Below are positions 23,532-32,821 of a stretch of DNA of 46,319 nt, one piece after another. The notes beneath the pieces are model-generated. The model did no database searches. It was not told the DNA's origin and was given only the letters and a program-made list of their open reading frames with translations. The translations under genes were made by a program, and so were the position numbers. How positions within the stretch are numbered: position 1 is the first letter of the stretch; every line of letters starts with the position of its first letter. Origin of the DNA: Bacteroidia bacterium 43-41 (GTDB lineage Bacteria; Bacteroidota; Bacteroidia; Bacteroidales; Dysgonomonadaceae); the NCBI GenBank assembly GCA_001898165.1, contig MKTD01000062.1, positions 1 through 46,319 of the forward strand. Direction: 5' to 3'.

Positions 23532-25058
23532 TTAACGAAGATTTCCCGTTGATTTCTTTAGATACAAGTTATTTAATTTTACATCGATCGCCGCATCGAG
23601 ATATTCCGATTCGGCCGATAACCAAGCGGTTTGTGCCATCAGCAAATCGGTAGAGGTTATGACTCCCGCATCAAAACCCTCTTGGGCGTAAAAAAGGTTT
23701 TCTTTGGCTTTTTCCACATTCTGACGGGTCGTTTCCTGTTTTTTCAGACTTTCGTTGATGCGATAGCTGTTTTGATATATTTGTAGTTCTATCTTTTCTT
23801 TCGCATCTTCCAGTTCTAATTTTGCTATCACGGCCTGAGAGCGCGAAGCATTGAGCGTATGTACCTTCTCCCCAAAATGAAACAGGGGAATGACTGCATT
23901 CACCCCGAAGGTAAACATGCCGTCGAATTTTTTATTGTATCCATTGAAAATGTTGGGGTTTGTTGTGTTATATCCTCCGGTGAGAGCGATGGTGGGCATA
24001 AAACGTGAAGCCATGATCTTATTGTTGGCTTCGGCTATGCTGCCCGCTTGCGTCAACATCTTAATTTCCGGCCGGTTTGCCCACGCCTGTTCAATGGAAA
24101 CAGGGGGTTGCACTTCGATTGGCTCCTTCAAATCCGTATCTTTCAATTCGGTAGGCTTATCCAATGGCAACCCGCACAATTGATTCAGTGCCATTCGCGA
24201 GAGATTCAACCCATTCTCGGCCTTCGTCAGCGAGACATCCGCTTCGTTCAACTTGACTTTTATCTTCAGTGCATCTGCTTTTGTAGCCAATCCCTCCTCC
24301 TGAAGTGCTTGCATGTTCTTGTCGAGTTCAGCAACAAGCTTGCGATACTCTTTTGCCAATTGTACTTTGTTTTCTAACGATACTACACGCCAATATGCTT
24401 CATCGACATTCACTAAAAGCTCGTCGGTTTTCTCCTGAACGCGTGCTTCCGCTATTTTTTGATTAGACTTCGCAATATTGTTGAGCTGAACAATTTTACC
24501 ACCCATAAAGAGCGGCTGTACGAAACTGATGCCTCCCACAAAGATGTTATGGATATCGAACTCCATCGCGTCTTTCGGAAGGAGTGCATAATTTCTCCAC
24601 TGCAGGTTTTCCGGATTTTTTCCGGGATCGAACGGTTTTCCTTGCGCGTCCAATGGAACAGGTTTCCCGTCGATTAACGTGAATTTATTATTAATAGCCG
24701 ATTCTTCAAAAGTAAATGTGCCGTCAGCATTGGGAGTAGGAATGGAGGTTGAAGTGATACCGGTACCAAAATTACCGTTCCCATCCAGGACACCTACCGG
24801 CAAATGAGCATCTGACTCCAGGAGAGAAAGGTTTTTTTGATTGTACAGATATGATCCATAAGCCGATATATTTGGAAAAAATTGCGCAAATGCAGCCTTT
24901 GACAAGGATTGGGCTGCACGCACATTTTCTTCGGCTATTTTTAAACTCTTATTGTTCTCCAGCGCTAATTGCCGACATTCTGGCAAATCCATCGGTTTTT
25001 GTGCATGCAGGTAAGGAATACAGCAGACACACCAGGTAATGAGTAGAATTTTCTTCAT
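23532..25058 (-). CDS. TolC family outer-membrane efflux protein
   Basis: 508 aa. A signal peptide (MKKILLITWCVCCIPYLHA) is followed by two OEP repeats with long coiled-coil helices (LALENNKSLKIAEENVRAAQSL; later KLELEDAKEKIELQIYQNSYR). Predicted beta strands for the trimeric barrel lie between them. The second half ends GFDAGVITSTDLLMAQTAW, the conserved tip of TolC-like helices. It is the first gene of the MarR-linked efflux operon. A dyad matching the one before marR lies just upstream of its start. Confidence 0.92.
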   Translation of the reverse strand: MKKILLITWCVCCIPYLHAQKPMDLPECRQLALENNKSLKIAEENVRAAQSLSKAAFAQFFPNISAYGSYLYNQKNLSLLESDAHLPVGVLDGNGNFGTGITSTSIPTPNADGTFTFEESAINNKFTLIDGKPVPLDAQGKPFDPGKNPENLQWRNYALLPKDAMEFDIHNIFVGGISFVQPLFMGGKIVQLNNIAKSNQKIAEARVQEKTDELLVNVDEAYWRVVSLENKVQLAKEYRKLVAELDKNMQALQEEGLATKADALKIKVKLNEADVSLTKAENGLNLSRMALNQLCGLPLDKPTELKDTDLKEPIEVQPPVSIEQAWANRPEIKMLTQAGSIAEANNKIMASRFMPTIALTGGYNTTNPNIFNGYNKKFDGMFTFGVNAVIPLFHFGEKVHTLNASRSQAVIAKLELEDAKEKIELQIYQNSYRINESLKKQETTRQNVEKAKENLFYAQEGFDAGVITSTDLLMAQTAWLSAESEYLDAAIDVKLNNLYLKKSTGNLR

Positions 25059-25064
25059 AATGTG

Positions 25065-25086
25065 AATAGTTAGTTAAACAACTATT
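25065..25086. promoter_or_regulatory. Putative MarR operator upstream of tolC
   Basis: TAGTTA, six bases (GTTAAA), CAACTA; the outer arms extend to AATAGTT/AACTATT. It shares TAGTT, TAAA and CAACTA with the dyad before marR and sits 7 bases upstream of the tolC start codon. Confidence 0.6.
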
Positions 25087-25203
25087 TATTTAAATAAAAT
25101 CTTATATATAATATGTCAATAACCTAAAAAACAGTCTAATATATATCAATGCTTTGTCTTAAAATCGGGTTGAAAACATGTGATCGATAACCTGATATAC
25201 AGC

Positions 25204-25644
25204 CTAGTATATTTCTAAGTTATGCATGATCCGTAGTAAAACGTTTTTAGCCCGAATCAGTTCGTCATCCGATATGCCTTCTAATGCATGATTGACAATA
25301 CCATGTACAACTCGGGTTGTTTTTTGCTTTAGCGCGGTTCCCTGAACTGAGAGGTGGATGAGATTGTTACGCCGGTCAGTCGGATCGGATATCCGTTTGA
25401 CCAAATTCTTTTTTTCCAGATTGTCAATCAACCGAGTGACGCTTGGCTTGTCTTTTTGAGTAAGATCGCAAATCACCTGTTGTATGATCTTATCTTTGTC
25501 CCATAAGCAGGATAATACTGTCCATTGTTCGGTTGTAATATCGATACCTTCCCGGGAAAATGCCTTTAGTACGGTACGATTGATTGATCCGGAAATCTTT
25601 CCGGAAAGGATATCGAATATTTCTCTCTCTGTTACTTTTATCAT
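25204..25644 (-). CDS. MarR family transcriptional regulator
   Basis: 146 aa, winged-helix MarR fold. The recognition region is IIQQVICDLTQKDKPSVTRLIDNLEKKNLVKRISDPTDRRN, including the conserved wing DPTDRRN, flanked by helices for dimerisation at both ends. It is expressed from a TATCTTTG promoter (minus, 25685-25692) with an inverted repeat just downstream. A matching inverted repeat precedes the tolC operon 145 bases further on, so it most likely represses both itself and the efflux genes and responds to a small molecule. Confidence 0.92.
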   Translation of the reverse strand: MIKVTEREIFDILSGKISGSINRTVLKAFSREGIDITTEQWTVLSCLWDKDKIIQQVICDLTQKDKPSVTRLIDNLEKKNLVKRISDPTDRRNNLIHLSVQGTALKQKTTRVVHGIVNHALEGISDDELIRAKNVLLRIMHNLEIY

Positions 25645-25658
25645 AAAATAAATAGATA

Positions 25659-25676
25659 TAGTTGCATAAACAACTA
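25659..25676. promoter_or_regulatory. Putative MarR operator upstream of marR
   Basis: Perfect 6-bp inverted repeat TAGTTG, CATAAA, CAACTA, between the -7 box and the marR start. It closely matches the dyad at 25067-25084. Confidence 0.65.
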
Positions 25677-25684
25677 ATTGGGCG

Positions 25685-25692
25685 CAAAGATA
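25685..25692 (-). promoter_or_regulatory. Putative -7 box TATCTTTG for marR
   Basis: Exact TAnnTTTG match on the minus strand; the marR operator lies 9 bases downstream, about where transcription would start. Confidence 0.55.
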
Positions 25693-25810
25693 TATTTTTC
25701 ATTGAATAGTTGTTCTCGATTTGGAATTATTTATCCTGTTTTAACTTTTTACTGGATATTGAATGGCAAAAAAGCGAGGAAAGATAGCGTGATTTGTGAA
25801 AATTTGCAAT

Positions 25811-25915
25811 AAAAAAGGGTAAGCTTACTATATCGCGCCGCTACAACCAAATACCCTTGCTTCGGTCAAGACCTGGGGGATTCAATGGGAGCTGGCCGTA
25901 TAGGACTTACCCGGC
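25811..25915 (-). ncRNA. ffs: Small signal recognition particle RNA (4.5S-like)
   Basis: Read on the minus strand, the ends pair (GGGTAAG near the 5' end with CTTACCC near the 3' end). The domain IV core is recognisable: CCCCCAGGTC, an apical region TTGACC, then GAAGCAAGGGTA, corresponding to the conserved CCAGG / AGCAAGGGTA sides that bind Ffh. The 3' end is followed by a run of T residues (intrinsic termination). A TTTG, 18 bases, TATCTTTG promoter lies directly upstream. Length of about 100 bases fits the short bacterial form without the Alu domain. Confidence 0.82.
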
Positions 25916-25917
25916 TG

Positions 25918-25947
25918 CAAAGATAGGGATTTTTTTTTAGTTACAAA
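25918..25947 (-). promoter_or_regulatory. Promoter of the SRP RNA
   Basis: On the minus strand TTTG (25947-25944), 18 bases, then TATCTTTG (25925-25918): a full Bacteroidota -33/-7 pair with transcription starting a few bases later. Confidence 0.7.
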
Positions 25948-25984
25948 ATGGTTCATTTGATTTTCTGAAATAAAAGGCTTTTGC

Positions 25985-25992
25985 TATCTTTG
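25985..25992 (+). promoter_or_regulatory. Putative -7 box TATCTTTG for pepT
   Basis: Exact TAnnTTTG match 17 bases before the pepT ATG, giving a very short leader. Confidence 0.5.
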
Positions 25993-26009
25993 CGGTTAAA
26001 AGAAAAACT

Positions 26010-27233
26010 ATGAACGTTGTTGAAAGATTTATCAAGTACGTAAAGATTGACACCCGGTCTGACGAAAATAATCCTCAAACGCCCAGTACACAAAAACAAT
26101 TTAACCTGGCAAGAGAGGTTGAACGCGAAATGATTGAAATGGGTTTAACAGACGTTTCTCTCGACAATAACTGTTACCTGATGGCAACCCTGCCGTCCAA
26201 CATCGACAAAAACGTACCTACCATCGGATTTATCGCACACTTTGATACAAGTCCCGACATGAGCGGAGAAAATGTGAATCCGCGTATCGTAAAGGACTAC
26301 GACGGAAAAGAGATTGTATTGAACGAAGCTCAACATATAGTTTTATCACCCGACGATTTTCCCGAGCTGTTGAAATTTACAGGCGACGATATTATCGTAA
26401 CGGACGGGACCACCTTGCTTGGGGCAGACGATAAAGCAGGGATCGCCGAAATTATGACCGCCATGGAGTATTTGATCGCGCATCCCGAAATCAAGCACGG
26501 GAAAATACGTATAGGATTCACGCCTGACGAAGAGATTGGCCGCGGAGCAGATAAATTTGATGTGGAAAAATTTTGTGCAGAATGGGCTTACACGATGGAC
26601 GGCAGCGAGGTTGGCGAATTGGAATACGAAAATTTCAATGCTGCATCGGCAAAAATATCAATCCAGGGAAGGAATGTCCATCCCGGATATGCTAAAAATA
26701 AAATGATAAACGCTTTGCACGTGGCCAACGAGCTCGTACAGATATTGCCCGTTAACGAACGTCCCGAATACACGGAAAAATACGAAGGGTTCTTCCACCT
26801 CACCGCGATCAACGGAACGGTGGATGAGGCATCGGTATCGTATATCATCCGCGATCACGACAGGCAGATTTTTGAAAATCGCAAAAAAGAGATGGAAAGA
26901 GCCGTAGCGTTCCTGAACTCCCGTTACGATAACAGGTTGAAGTTAGAGATGCACGACCAATACTATAACATGCGCGAAAAAGTAGAACCCGTAAAGCATG
27001 TGGTGGATTACGCTTTCAAGGCCATGGAGGAAGTAGGTATAACGCCTGTTGTGAAACCCATTCGCGGCGGGACGGATGGCGCAAGACTCTCTTTTATGGG
27101 CCTGCCTTGCCCGAATATTTTTGCCGGAGGCATGAATTTCCACGGCCGTTACGAGTTCATACCCATCCGGGCGATGGAGAGAGCAACGGAGGTGATCGTA
27201 AAAATTGCCGAACTGGTAGCTAAAGATGCATAA
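26010..27233 (+). CDS. pepT: Peptidase T (tripeptide aminopeptidase)
   Basis: 407 aa, M20B family, normal length. Di-zinc site motifs are all present: [39 protein letters not shown] with the catalytic Glu pair, [16 protein letters not shown], and the C-terminal [18 protein letters not shown] with [10 protein letters not shown]. The lid/dimerisation domain lies at about 205-320. It releases the N-terminal residue from tripeptides in the cytosol. gcvT follows 18 bases later, so the two are probably co-transcribed. Confidence 0.97.
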   Translation: MNVVERFIKYVKIDTRSDENNPQTPSTQKQFNLAREVEREMIEMGLTDVSLDNNCYLMATLPSNIDKNVPTIGFIAHFDTSPDMSGENVNPRIVKDYDGKEIVLNEAQHIVLSPDDFPELLKFTGDDIIVTDGTTLLGADDKAGIAEIMTAMEYLIAHPEIKHGKIRIGFTPDEEIGRGADKFDVEKFCAEWAYTMDGSEVGELEYENFNAASAKISIQGRNVHPGYAKNKMINALHVANELVQILPVNERPEYTEKYEGFFHLTAINGTVDEASVSYIIRDHDRQIFENRKKEMERAVAFLNSRYDNRLKLEMHDQYYNMREKVEPVKHVVDYAFKAMEEVGITPVVKPIRGGTDGARLSFMGLPCPNIFAGGMNFHGRYEFIPIRAMERATEVIVKIAELVAKDA

Positions 27234-27251
27234 CTTTTAACACGTAACGAT

Positions 27252-28337
27252 ATGAAAAAAACACCTTTTACAGACACACACATCGCGCTGGGCGCGAAAA
27301 TGCATGAATTTGCAGGCTACAACATGCCTATCGAGTATTCAGGTATAATTGAGGAGCACCAGACCGTTGTGAACGCAGTAGGCGTCTTCGATGTTTCCCA
27401 TATGGGTGAATTTTGGGTGAAAGGCCCAAAAGCACTGGAGTTTGTTCAGAAAGTAACTACCAACGACGCATCGAAACTGGAAGTGGGAAAAATACAATAC
27501 ACCTGTTTTCCGAACGAGAAAGGCGGTATAAAAGATGACTTCCTGCTCTATCACTTCGAACCCGAAAAATACCTGATGGTGGTAAACGCTGCTAACATTG
27601 AGAAGGACTGGGAATGGTGTCAAAAGCAAAACACGATGGGCGCCGAGATTGAAGATGCATCCGGGCACACCGCTTTGCTGGCCGTGCAAGGGCCGAAGGC
27701 CATAGACACGTTGCAGAAAATCACCGATGTTGATTTGTCCGCCATTCCTTACTACACGTTTGTCACCGGAAAAATTGGAGGAGTGGACAATGTGATCATC
27801 TCCAATACCGGCTACACCGGTGCAGGAGGTTTTGAACTCTACTTCTATCCGGAGTACGGATTAAAGATATGGGAGGCCATTTTTGATGCCGGAGCAGAAT
27901 TCGGGATCAAACCCGTAGGGTTGGGCGCGCGCGACACGCTACGCCTCGAAATGGGCTTCTGCCTTTACGGGAATGACCTCGACGAAACCACCACTCCACT
28001 GGAAGCAGGATTGGGCTGGATCACCAAATTTACAGAGGGCAACAACTTTGTTGCAAGAGAGTTGCTCGAGAAGCAAAAAGCCGAAGGCGTTACACGTAAG
28101 CTTTGTGGCTTCACGCTGTTGGACAAGGGGATTCCACGCCACGGATATGAAATTGTAAATGCAGATGATGAGCCCATCGGGTCCGTAACATCGGGGACTA
28201 TCTCACCCCTATTGAAAGCAGGAATCGGGCTGGGTTATGTGAAACCCGAATATGCAAAGGCCGGGAGCCGGATTTATATAAAGGTGCGCAACAAGAACCT
28301 GGAAGCTGAAGTTACTAAACTGCCTTTCAGAAAGTAA
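27252..28337 (+). CDS. gcvT: Aminomethyltransferase (glycine cleavage T-protein)
   Basis: 361 aa. Recognisable motifs run in family order: [41 protein letters not shown], and [20 protein letters not shown] followed by [10 protein letters not shown], the folate- and substrate-contacting segments. It transfers the methylene group from aminomethyl-lipoyl H-protein to tetrahydrofolate, releasing ammonia. The other glycine-cleavage genes (gcvH, gcvP) are not in the window, as is common in Bacteroidales. It lies directly behind pepT. Confidence 0.97.
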   Translation: MKKTPFTDTHIALGAKMHEFAGYNMPIEYSGIIEEHQTVVNAVGVFDVSHMGEFWVKGPKALEFVQKVTTNDASKLEVGKIQYTCFPNEKGGIKDDFLLYHFEPEKYLMVVNAANIEKDWEWCQKQNTMGAEIEDASGHTALLAVQGPKAIDTLQKITDVDLSAIPYYTFVTGKIGGVDNVIISNTGYTGAGGFELYFYPEYGLKIWEAIFDAGAEFGIKPVGLGARDTLRLEMGFCLYGNDLDETTTPLEAGLGWITKFTEGNNFVARELLEKQKAEGVTRKLCGFTLLDKGIPRHGYEIVNADDEPIGSVTSGTISPLLKAGIGLGYVKPEYAKAGSRIYIKVRNKNLEAEVTKLPFRK

Positions 28338-28377
28338 TTCACTTAACTACGCTCGTGTAATTTGGCTATGCCATTAT

Positions 28378-29382
28378 ATGCTTCATCTTATGAGTAAGAC
28401 CAAGATAGCCACCGATCTGTTTTTTCTGCTCGGTTTGATCATATTGGGTTTCATGATCTATAAAATCGGGCTACCCGTCATCTGGAATAACATAAAACTC
28501 ACCAATTGGTGGTTTGCCGCCATTATAGGTATCTGGGCTGTAGTTTATTTCATCAATGCCATTGCGTTCCACACTATTATTCGCGATGGCAGCCCCGAAG
28601 CAAAGTCCGTCGGTTTTCTTAAGACACTGAAGCTGACCATTAGCGGATACGCCATTAACCTCATCACGCCTTTCGGCCTGATGGGTGGAGAGCCCTATAA
28701 AATCATCGAACTGCAGCCTCTCCTGGGCATTCAGAAAGCGACCTCCTCGGTGCTGCTTTACATGATGATGCATTTAGTGTCGCACTTTATCTTCTGGACG
28801 GTCTCCATTCCCCTCCTATTTCTTATCGTGCCCAACGTGGCCGTTTCCGTCAGAATCATCCTTGCCGTAGCAGGAGCCGCATCGCTCCTGTTGCTTTGGT
28901 GGTCATTCACGGTTTATTCCAAAGGATTTGTGAGCAAGGCCCTTTCCATTACCGGGAAATTGCCCTTTGCGGGGAAAAGGGTAAAGGCTTATAAACAAAA
29001 GCACATGGAGAAGATCACACAAATGGACTTCCTGATCGCCGACCTGTACAAAAACCGGAAAAAAGATTTTGTCACATCGCTCTCGCTGGAACTTCTGTCG
29101 CGATTTGTCCTTTGTACGGAAATTATATTTATGATGCATGCCATCAAATTTCCTGTTACTTTTGCTCAAAGCGTGATTATTGAATCCATTCAGTCGATGG
29201 TGGGCAATTTGTTCTTTTTTATGCCGATGCAGTTAGGTGCCCGGGAAGGGGGATTTATCCTGGTTTTTGGCATTCTGTCGCTTCCTGCGGCACACGCGGT
29301 TTACGTGAGCTTATGTATCCGCATTCGCGAATTTTTCTGGACCCTGTTCGGATTAGGACTGATAAAGGTTGGACAGAGGTAA
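28378..29382 (+). CDS. UPF0104/lysylphosphatidylglycerol synthase-like membrane protein
   Basis: 334 aa; ATG 28378, with a second ATG at 28390 equally possible. About eight membrane helices (LFFLLGLIILGFMIYKIG, WWFAAIIGIWAVVYFINAIAF and others). Family motifs are KLTISGYAINLITPFGLMGGEPYKI in the middle and MQLGAREGGFILVFGIL near the C-terminus, typical of the flippase-like domain (YbhN, MprF N-terminal half). The soluble aminoacyl-transfer domain of true MprF is absent. A lipid-translocation role is inferred from the family only. Confidence 0.85.
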   Translation: MLHLMSKTKIATDLFFLLGLIILGFMIYKIGLPVIWNNIKLTNWWFAAIIGIWAVVYFINAIAFHTIIRDGSPEAKSVGFLKTLKLTISGYAINLITPFGLMGGEPYKIIELQPLLGIQKATSSVLLYMMMHLVSHFIFWTVSIPLLFLIVPNVAVSVRIILAVAGAASLLLLWWSFTVYSKGFVSKALSITGKLPFAGKRVKAYKQKHMEKITQMDFLIADLYKNRKKDFVTSLSLELLSRFVLCTEIIFMMHAIKFPVTFAQSVIIESIQSMVGNLFFFMPMQLGAREGGFILVFGILSLPAAHAVYVSLCIRIREFFWTLFGLGLIKVGQR

Positions 29383-29397
29383 ATCGTAAATTATCAT

Positions 29398-29405
29398 TAT
29401 CTTTG
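29398..29405 (+). promoter_or_regulatory. Putative -7 box TATCTTTG for rlmN
   Basis: Exact TAnnTTTG match 20 bases before the rlmN start. Confidence 0.5.
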
Positions 29406-29425
29406 CAGCTGTAAAACGAAAGTCA

Positions 29426-30442
29426 ATGGATCAACAACACCTGCTGGGTATGACGCTTTCCGAAATTCAAAAAACAATTTTGGAGCTGGGCCTGCCTAAA
29501 TTCACCGCCAAACAAATTGCCGATTGGATTTACGTGAAACGCGTGAAAAGTATCGATGAAATGACCAATATCTCCGTACGTAACCGGGACATTCTTAAAA
29601 AGCGCTTCGATGTAGGGCGTGTTGAACCCATAGACGTAAAAACATCCGTTGACGGAACACAAAAGATGCTGTTTCCCGTAAAAAACGGCAAGTTCATAGA
29701 ATCGGTAAATATACCCGAGGAGGAGCGCCTGACAATCTGTGTCTCATCGCAGGTGGGCTGTAAAATGGACTGCAGTTTCTGTATGACGGGGAAAATGGGT
29801 TTTCTGGGAAGCCTTACAGTAAACGAGATTCTGAATCAGGTCTATTCAGTCCCCAACGCCGATGCGCTCACCAACCTGGTCTTTATGGGCATGGGCGAGC
29901 CGTTGAACAATTTCGATAACGTTATGAAAGCCATTGAGGTGCTCACTGCGGATTACGCGCTGGCGTGGAGCCCTAAACGCATCACACTCTCCACCATTGG
30001 GGTAATTCCTAATCTGAAGAGATTTCTCGACGAGAGCAAATGCCATCTTGCGATAAGCCTTCACAATCCGCTTTCTGTCCAACGCGAAAAGTTGATGCCT
30101 ATTGAGAAAACTTTTAAGGCTGCCGATATAATAGAACTGCTCCGAGAATACGACTGGAGCCACCAGCGGCGTTTATCGTTCGAATACATCATGTTTGACG
30201 GAGTGAACGATTCCCAGGTGTATGCCCGCGAGCTGGGCAAACTTTTATCGGGACTGGATTGTCGCGTCAACCTTATCCGTTTTCACAAAATACCCGGCAG
30301 TGATCTTTCGCCATCCACGGAAGAAACGATGGTCAAGTTTCGCGATTTCCTTACTGCTAAAGGGTTTACCTGCACTATCCGTGCATCGCGCGGTGAAGAT
30401 ATCTTCGCTGCCTGCGGCATGTTGTCGACATCAAAATTATAA
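29426..30442 (+). CDS. rlmN: Dual-specificity 23S rRNA/tRNA adenine C2 methyltransferase
   Basis: 338 aa. The radical SAM cluster is CVSSQVGCKMDCSFCMTG (CxxxCxxC). An N-terminal HhH-like region contains FTAKQIADWIYVK. VFMGMGEPLNNFDNV (SAM contacts) and a C-terminal RASRGEDIFAACGML are present; the Cys in AACG is the one that accepts the methyl group in RlmN. It methylates A2503 of 23S rRNA and A37 of some tRNAs. Own promoter box at 29398. Confidence 0.97.
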   Translation: MDQQHLLGMTLSEIQKTILELGLPKFTAKQIADWIYVKRVKSIDEMTNISVRNRDILKKRFDVGRVEPIDVKTSVDGTQKMLFPVKNGKFIESVNIPEEERLTICVSSQVGCKMDCSFCMTGKMGFLGSLTVNEILNQVYSVPNADALTNLVFMGMGEPLNNFDNVMKAIEVLTADYALAWSPKRITLSTIGVIPNLKRFLDESKCHLAISLHNPLSVQREKLMPIEKTFKAADIIELLREYDWSHQRRLSFEYIMFDGVNDSQVYARELGKLLSGLDCRVNLIRFHKIPGSDLSPSTEETMVKFRDFLTAKGFTCTIRASRGEDIFAACGMLSTSKL

Positions 30443-30489
30443 ATAATCATAAATAGAAACGATTTGTTTCATTTACAATCAAATAATCG

Positions 30490-30497
30490 TAATTTTG
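30490..30497 (+). promoter_or_regulatory. Putative -7 box TAATTTTG for the DUF4837 gene
   Basis: TAnnTTTG match 27 bases before ATG 30525. A TTTC 19 bases upstream may serve as -33. It rules out a TTG start at 30495, which would fall inside the promoter. Confidence 0.5.
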
Positions 30498-30524
30498 TTA
30501 CACATAAATCCTAAAGAAAATATT

Positions 30525-31511
30525 ATGAGACGAATTCATTTACTTCTGTTGCCAGTTTTGGCAATACTCATATTCACCTCGTGCAACGGTGGCGGTTTCC
30601 TGTCGGCATCTTCCCTGTCGAGCGAGGTGTTGGTGATTATGGACAAAGACGACTGGGAAGGTGAAACAGGGCGCGCGCTCTACGACGTGCTGAATTCACC
30701 CGCCAAGGGATTGCCTCAATTTGAACCGAATTTCAAGGTTATACAGCTCACGCCGGAGAACTTTACCAGTACTTTTAAAGTTGCCCGGAACATCATCATA
30801 CCCGAAATTTCAAATATCTACAGTGTTGCAAAACTCTCATCCGAACTCGATAAATACGCATCGGGACAAGTTATTATGACCGTCAGAGCCCCGGACACCA
30901 CAGCGTTTATCAATTTTCTGAAAGAGAACAAAGAGGGGATTGTCAACTACATCCTGAACAAAGAGATGGAGCGTACCGCCCAATGGCTCATCAAGGATTC
31001 AGGAACGCCTCAATCGCATATTAAACAGGTGTTTGGCTTTAATATTTACTATCCGAAAGGATTATCCAACATTTCCGAACATCCCAACTTTTTTTGGGCT
31101 ACCAACAACGCCGGCAGATCCAGAAAAGACATTGTAATTTACCAGTTCCCTTACACTTCCGCATCCGTTTTTGAAAAAGATTCACTCATCGCTATCCGCA
31201 ACCGGGTATTGGGAGAATACATTACCGGGTCTTTCGATTCGCACATGACAACCGCTACACATGCCTATGATCCCGATTACCGGAAAATGGAGCATAACGG
31301 CCTTTTTCGTGCCGAATTGCGCGGATTGTGGGAAATGACCAGCGACATGATGGGCGGACCGTTTGTCTCGCAGGCCTTTGTGAATCAAAACACCAATATG
31401 GTAGTAGTGGTCGATGTTTTTGTTTTTGCTCCCGAAGCCGACAAACGCAACCTTATGCGCAGTATGGAAGGTGCGCTTTACACCATCACTGTTCCCAAGG
31501 AGAAGAAATGA
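30525..31511 (+). CDS. DUF4837 family lipoprotein
   Basis: 328 aa from ATG 30525 (MRRIHLLLL). Signal peptide with lipobox FTSC at about residue 20, then SSEVLVIMDKDDWEGETGRALYDVL, the opening of DUF4837. The domain continues with PEFEPNF-like LPQFEPNFKVIQLTPENF and ARNIIIPEIS, and ends with AFVNQNTNMVVVVDVFVFAPEADKRNLM. The family is confined to Bacteroidota and of unknown function; it is probably attached to the periplasmic face of a membrane. It precedes pdxA by about 60 bases. Confidence 0.88.
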   Translation: MRRIHLLLLPVLAILIFTSCNGGGFLSASSLSSEVLVIMDKDDWEGETGRALYDVLNSPAKGLPQFEPNFKVIQLTPENFTSTFKVARNIIIPEISNIYSVAKLSSELDKYASGQVIMTVRAPDTTAFINFLKENKEGIVNYILNKEMERTAQWLIKDSGTPQSHIKQVFGFNIYYPKGLSNISEHPNFFWATNNAGRSRKDIVIYQFPYTSASVFEKDSLIAIRNRVLGEYITGSFDSHMTTATHAYDPDYRKMEHNGLFRAELRGLWEMTSDMMGGPFVSQAFVNQNTNMVVVVDVFVFAPEADKRNLMRSMEGALYTITVPKEKK

Positions 31512-31572
31512 ATCCGGCGGTTAGCCAGTTTGTTATCAGCAAAACCGGACTACTAAATATATTAGAAAAAAG

Positions 31573-32670
31573 ATGTCAGAACAAATAAAAGTGGGTATCA
31601 CACACGGAGATATTAACGGGGTGGGATACGAGATATTACTGAAAGCCTTTGCCGACGAGCGCCTTCAAGAACTTTTCATACCGGTAATCTACGGTTCTTC
31701 CAAATCGGCCTCCTATCACAGGAAAGTGCTTGACTACAGCCCCATCAACTTTCATGTTATCAATCATGCCGATGAGTGCAGCTACGGAAAGATCAACCTG
31801 ATCAACTGCGTTAAGGAAGAAGTGAAGATTGAATTGGGAACGGCAACTGCCGAAGCAGGGGAAGCGGCGTTTATCGCTCTCGACAATGCGGCAAGAGACC
31901 TTGCGGCAAAAAAGATTGATGTTTTGGTAACGCTGCCCATCAATAAGGATACCATACAAAATGATAAGTTCCATTTTCCGGGACATACCGAATTCTTGCA
32001 GGACCGTTTTGCGGAAAACACCAAAGCGCTGATGATCCTGGCCTGTGATTCGTTACGGATTGCATTGGCAACCACTCATATCCCCATTGCTGAAGTTTCG
32101 GAAAAAATATCAAAGGAGCTTATAACCGAAAAACTTACAACACTCAACTTCTCTCTTAAGCGCGATTTTCGCATAGAAACGCCCCGTATCGCTGTATTGG
32201 GCCTGAACCCTCATGCGGGAGAAAACGGATTGTTGGGAAAAGAGGAACTCCGGGTAATTGCCCCTGCCGTAAAAGAGTCGCAGGACGCGGGAGTACTATG
32301 CGTGGGGCCTTTTGCAGCCGACGGCTTCTTCGGAACCGGAAAGTACCGGGAGTTTGATGCTGTCCTGGCCATGTATCATGATCAGGGACTGATTCCGTTT
32401 AAAACCATCGCCATGGACTCGGGGGTGAATTTTACTGCCGGGCTACCCATCGTGCGCACATCTCCCGATCATGGCACGGCATACGATATTGCAGGAAAAA
32501 ACAGGGCATCTGAGGAATCTTTCCGGCAGGCAATCTATATGGCTATGGACATTTTCACCAATCGCCGCGCATACGATGAAGCACTCGCAAATCCGCTACG
32601 CAAAATGTTCTTCGACAGGGGAAAAGATGACGTGAAGTTAGATCTGACGGAAGAGGAAACAGAAGAGTAA
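31573..32670 (+). CDS. pdxA: 4-hydroxythreonine-4-phosphate dehydrogenase
   Basis: 365 aa. Motifs: GITHGDINGVGYEI at the N-terminus, LVTLPINKDTI, FPGHTEFLQDRF (metal-binding His), LGLNPHAGENGLLG, YREFDAVLAMYHDQGLIPFK and VRTSPDHGTAYDIAGK. It oxidises 4-phosphohydroxy-threonine with NAD in the deoxyxylulose-5-phosphate-dependent route to pyridoxal phosphate. It is slightly longer than the E. coli enzyme, with a charged C-terminal tail. A terminator hairpin follows. Confidence 0.96.
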   Translation: MSEQIKVGITHGDINGVGYEILLKAFADERLQELFIPVIYGSSKSASYHRKVLDYSPINFHVINHADECSYGKINLINCVKEEVKIELGTATAEAGEAAFIALDNAARDLAAKKIDVLVTLPINKDTIQNDKFHFPGHTEFLQDRFAENTKALMILACDSLRIALATTHIPIAEVSEKISKELITEKLTTLNFSLKRDFRIETPRIAVLGLNPHAGENGLLGKEELRVIAPAVKESQDAGVLCVGPFAADGFFGTGKYREFDAVLAMYHDQGLIPFKTIAMDSGVNFTAGLPIVRTSPDHGTAYDIAGKNRASEESFRQAIYMAMDIFTNRRAYDEALANPLRKMFFDRGKDDVKLDLTEEETEE

Positions 32671-32712
32671 CATACCATTCCACAACACGATGCTGTGGCG
32701 TCCCTAAAAAAC

Positions 32713-32740
32713 AACGGCTAACTTTTAAGTTGGCCGTTTG
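32713..32740 (+). terminator. Probable terminator after pdxA
   Basis: AACGGCTAACTT and AAGTTGGCCGTT form a 12-bp stem with one G-T pair, followed by TTG. The loop is only two bases, so the top pairs probably open. Confidence 0.6.
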
Positions 32741-32821
32741 TGATTATCCTGCATGAATAGTGAGAAACAACAAAACAATGTTAATAATTCGGAAAATCAC
32801 GTTAAATAATTAAGATCCCTC

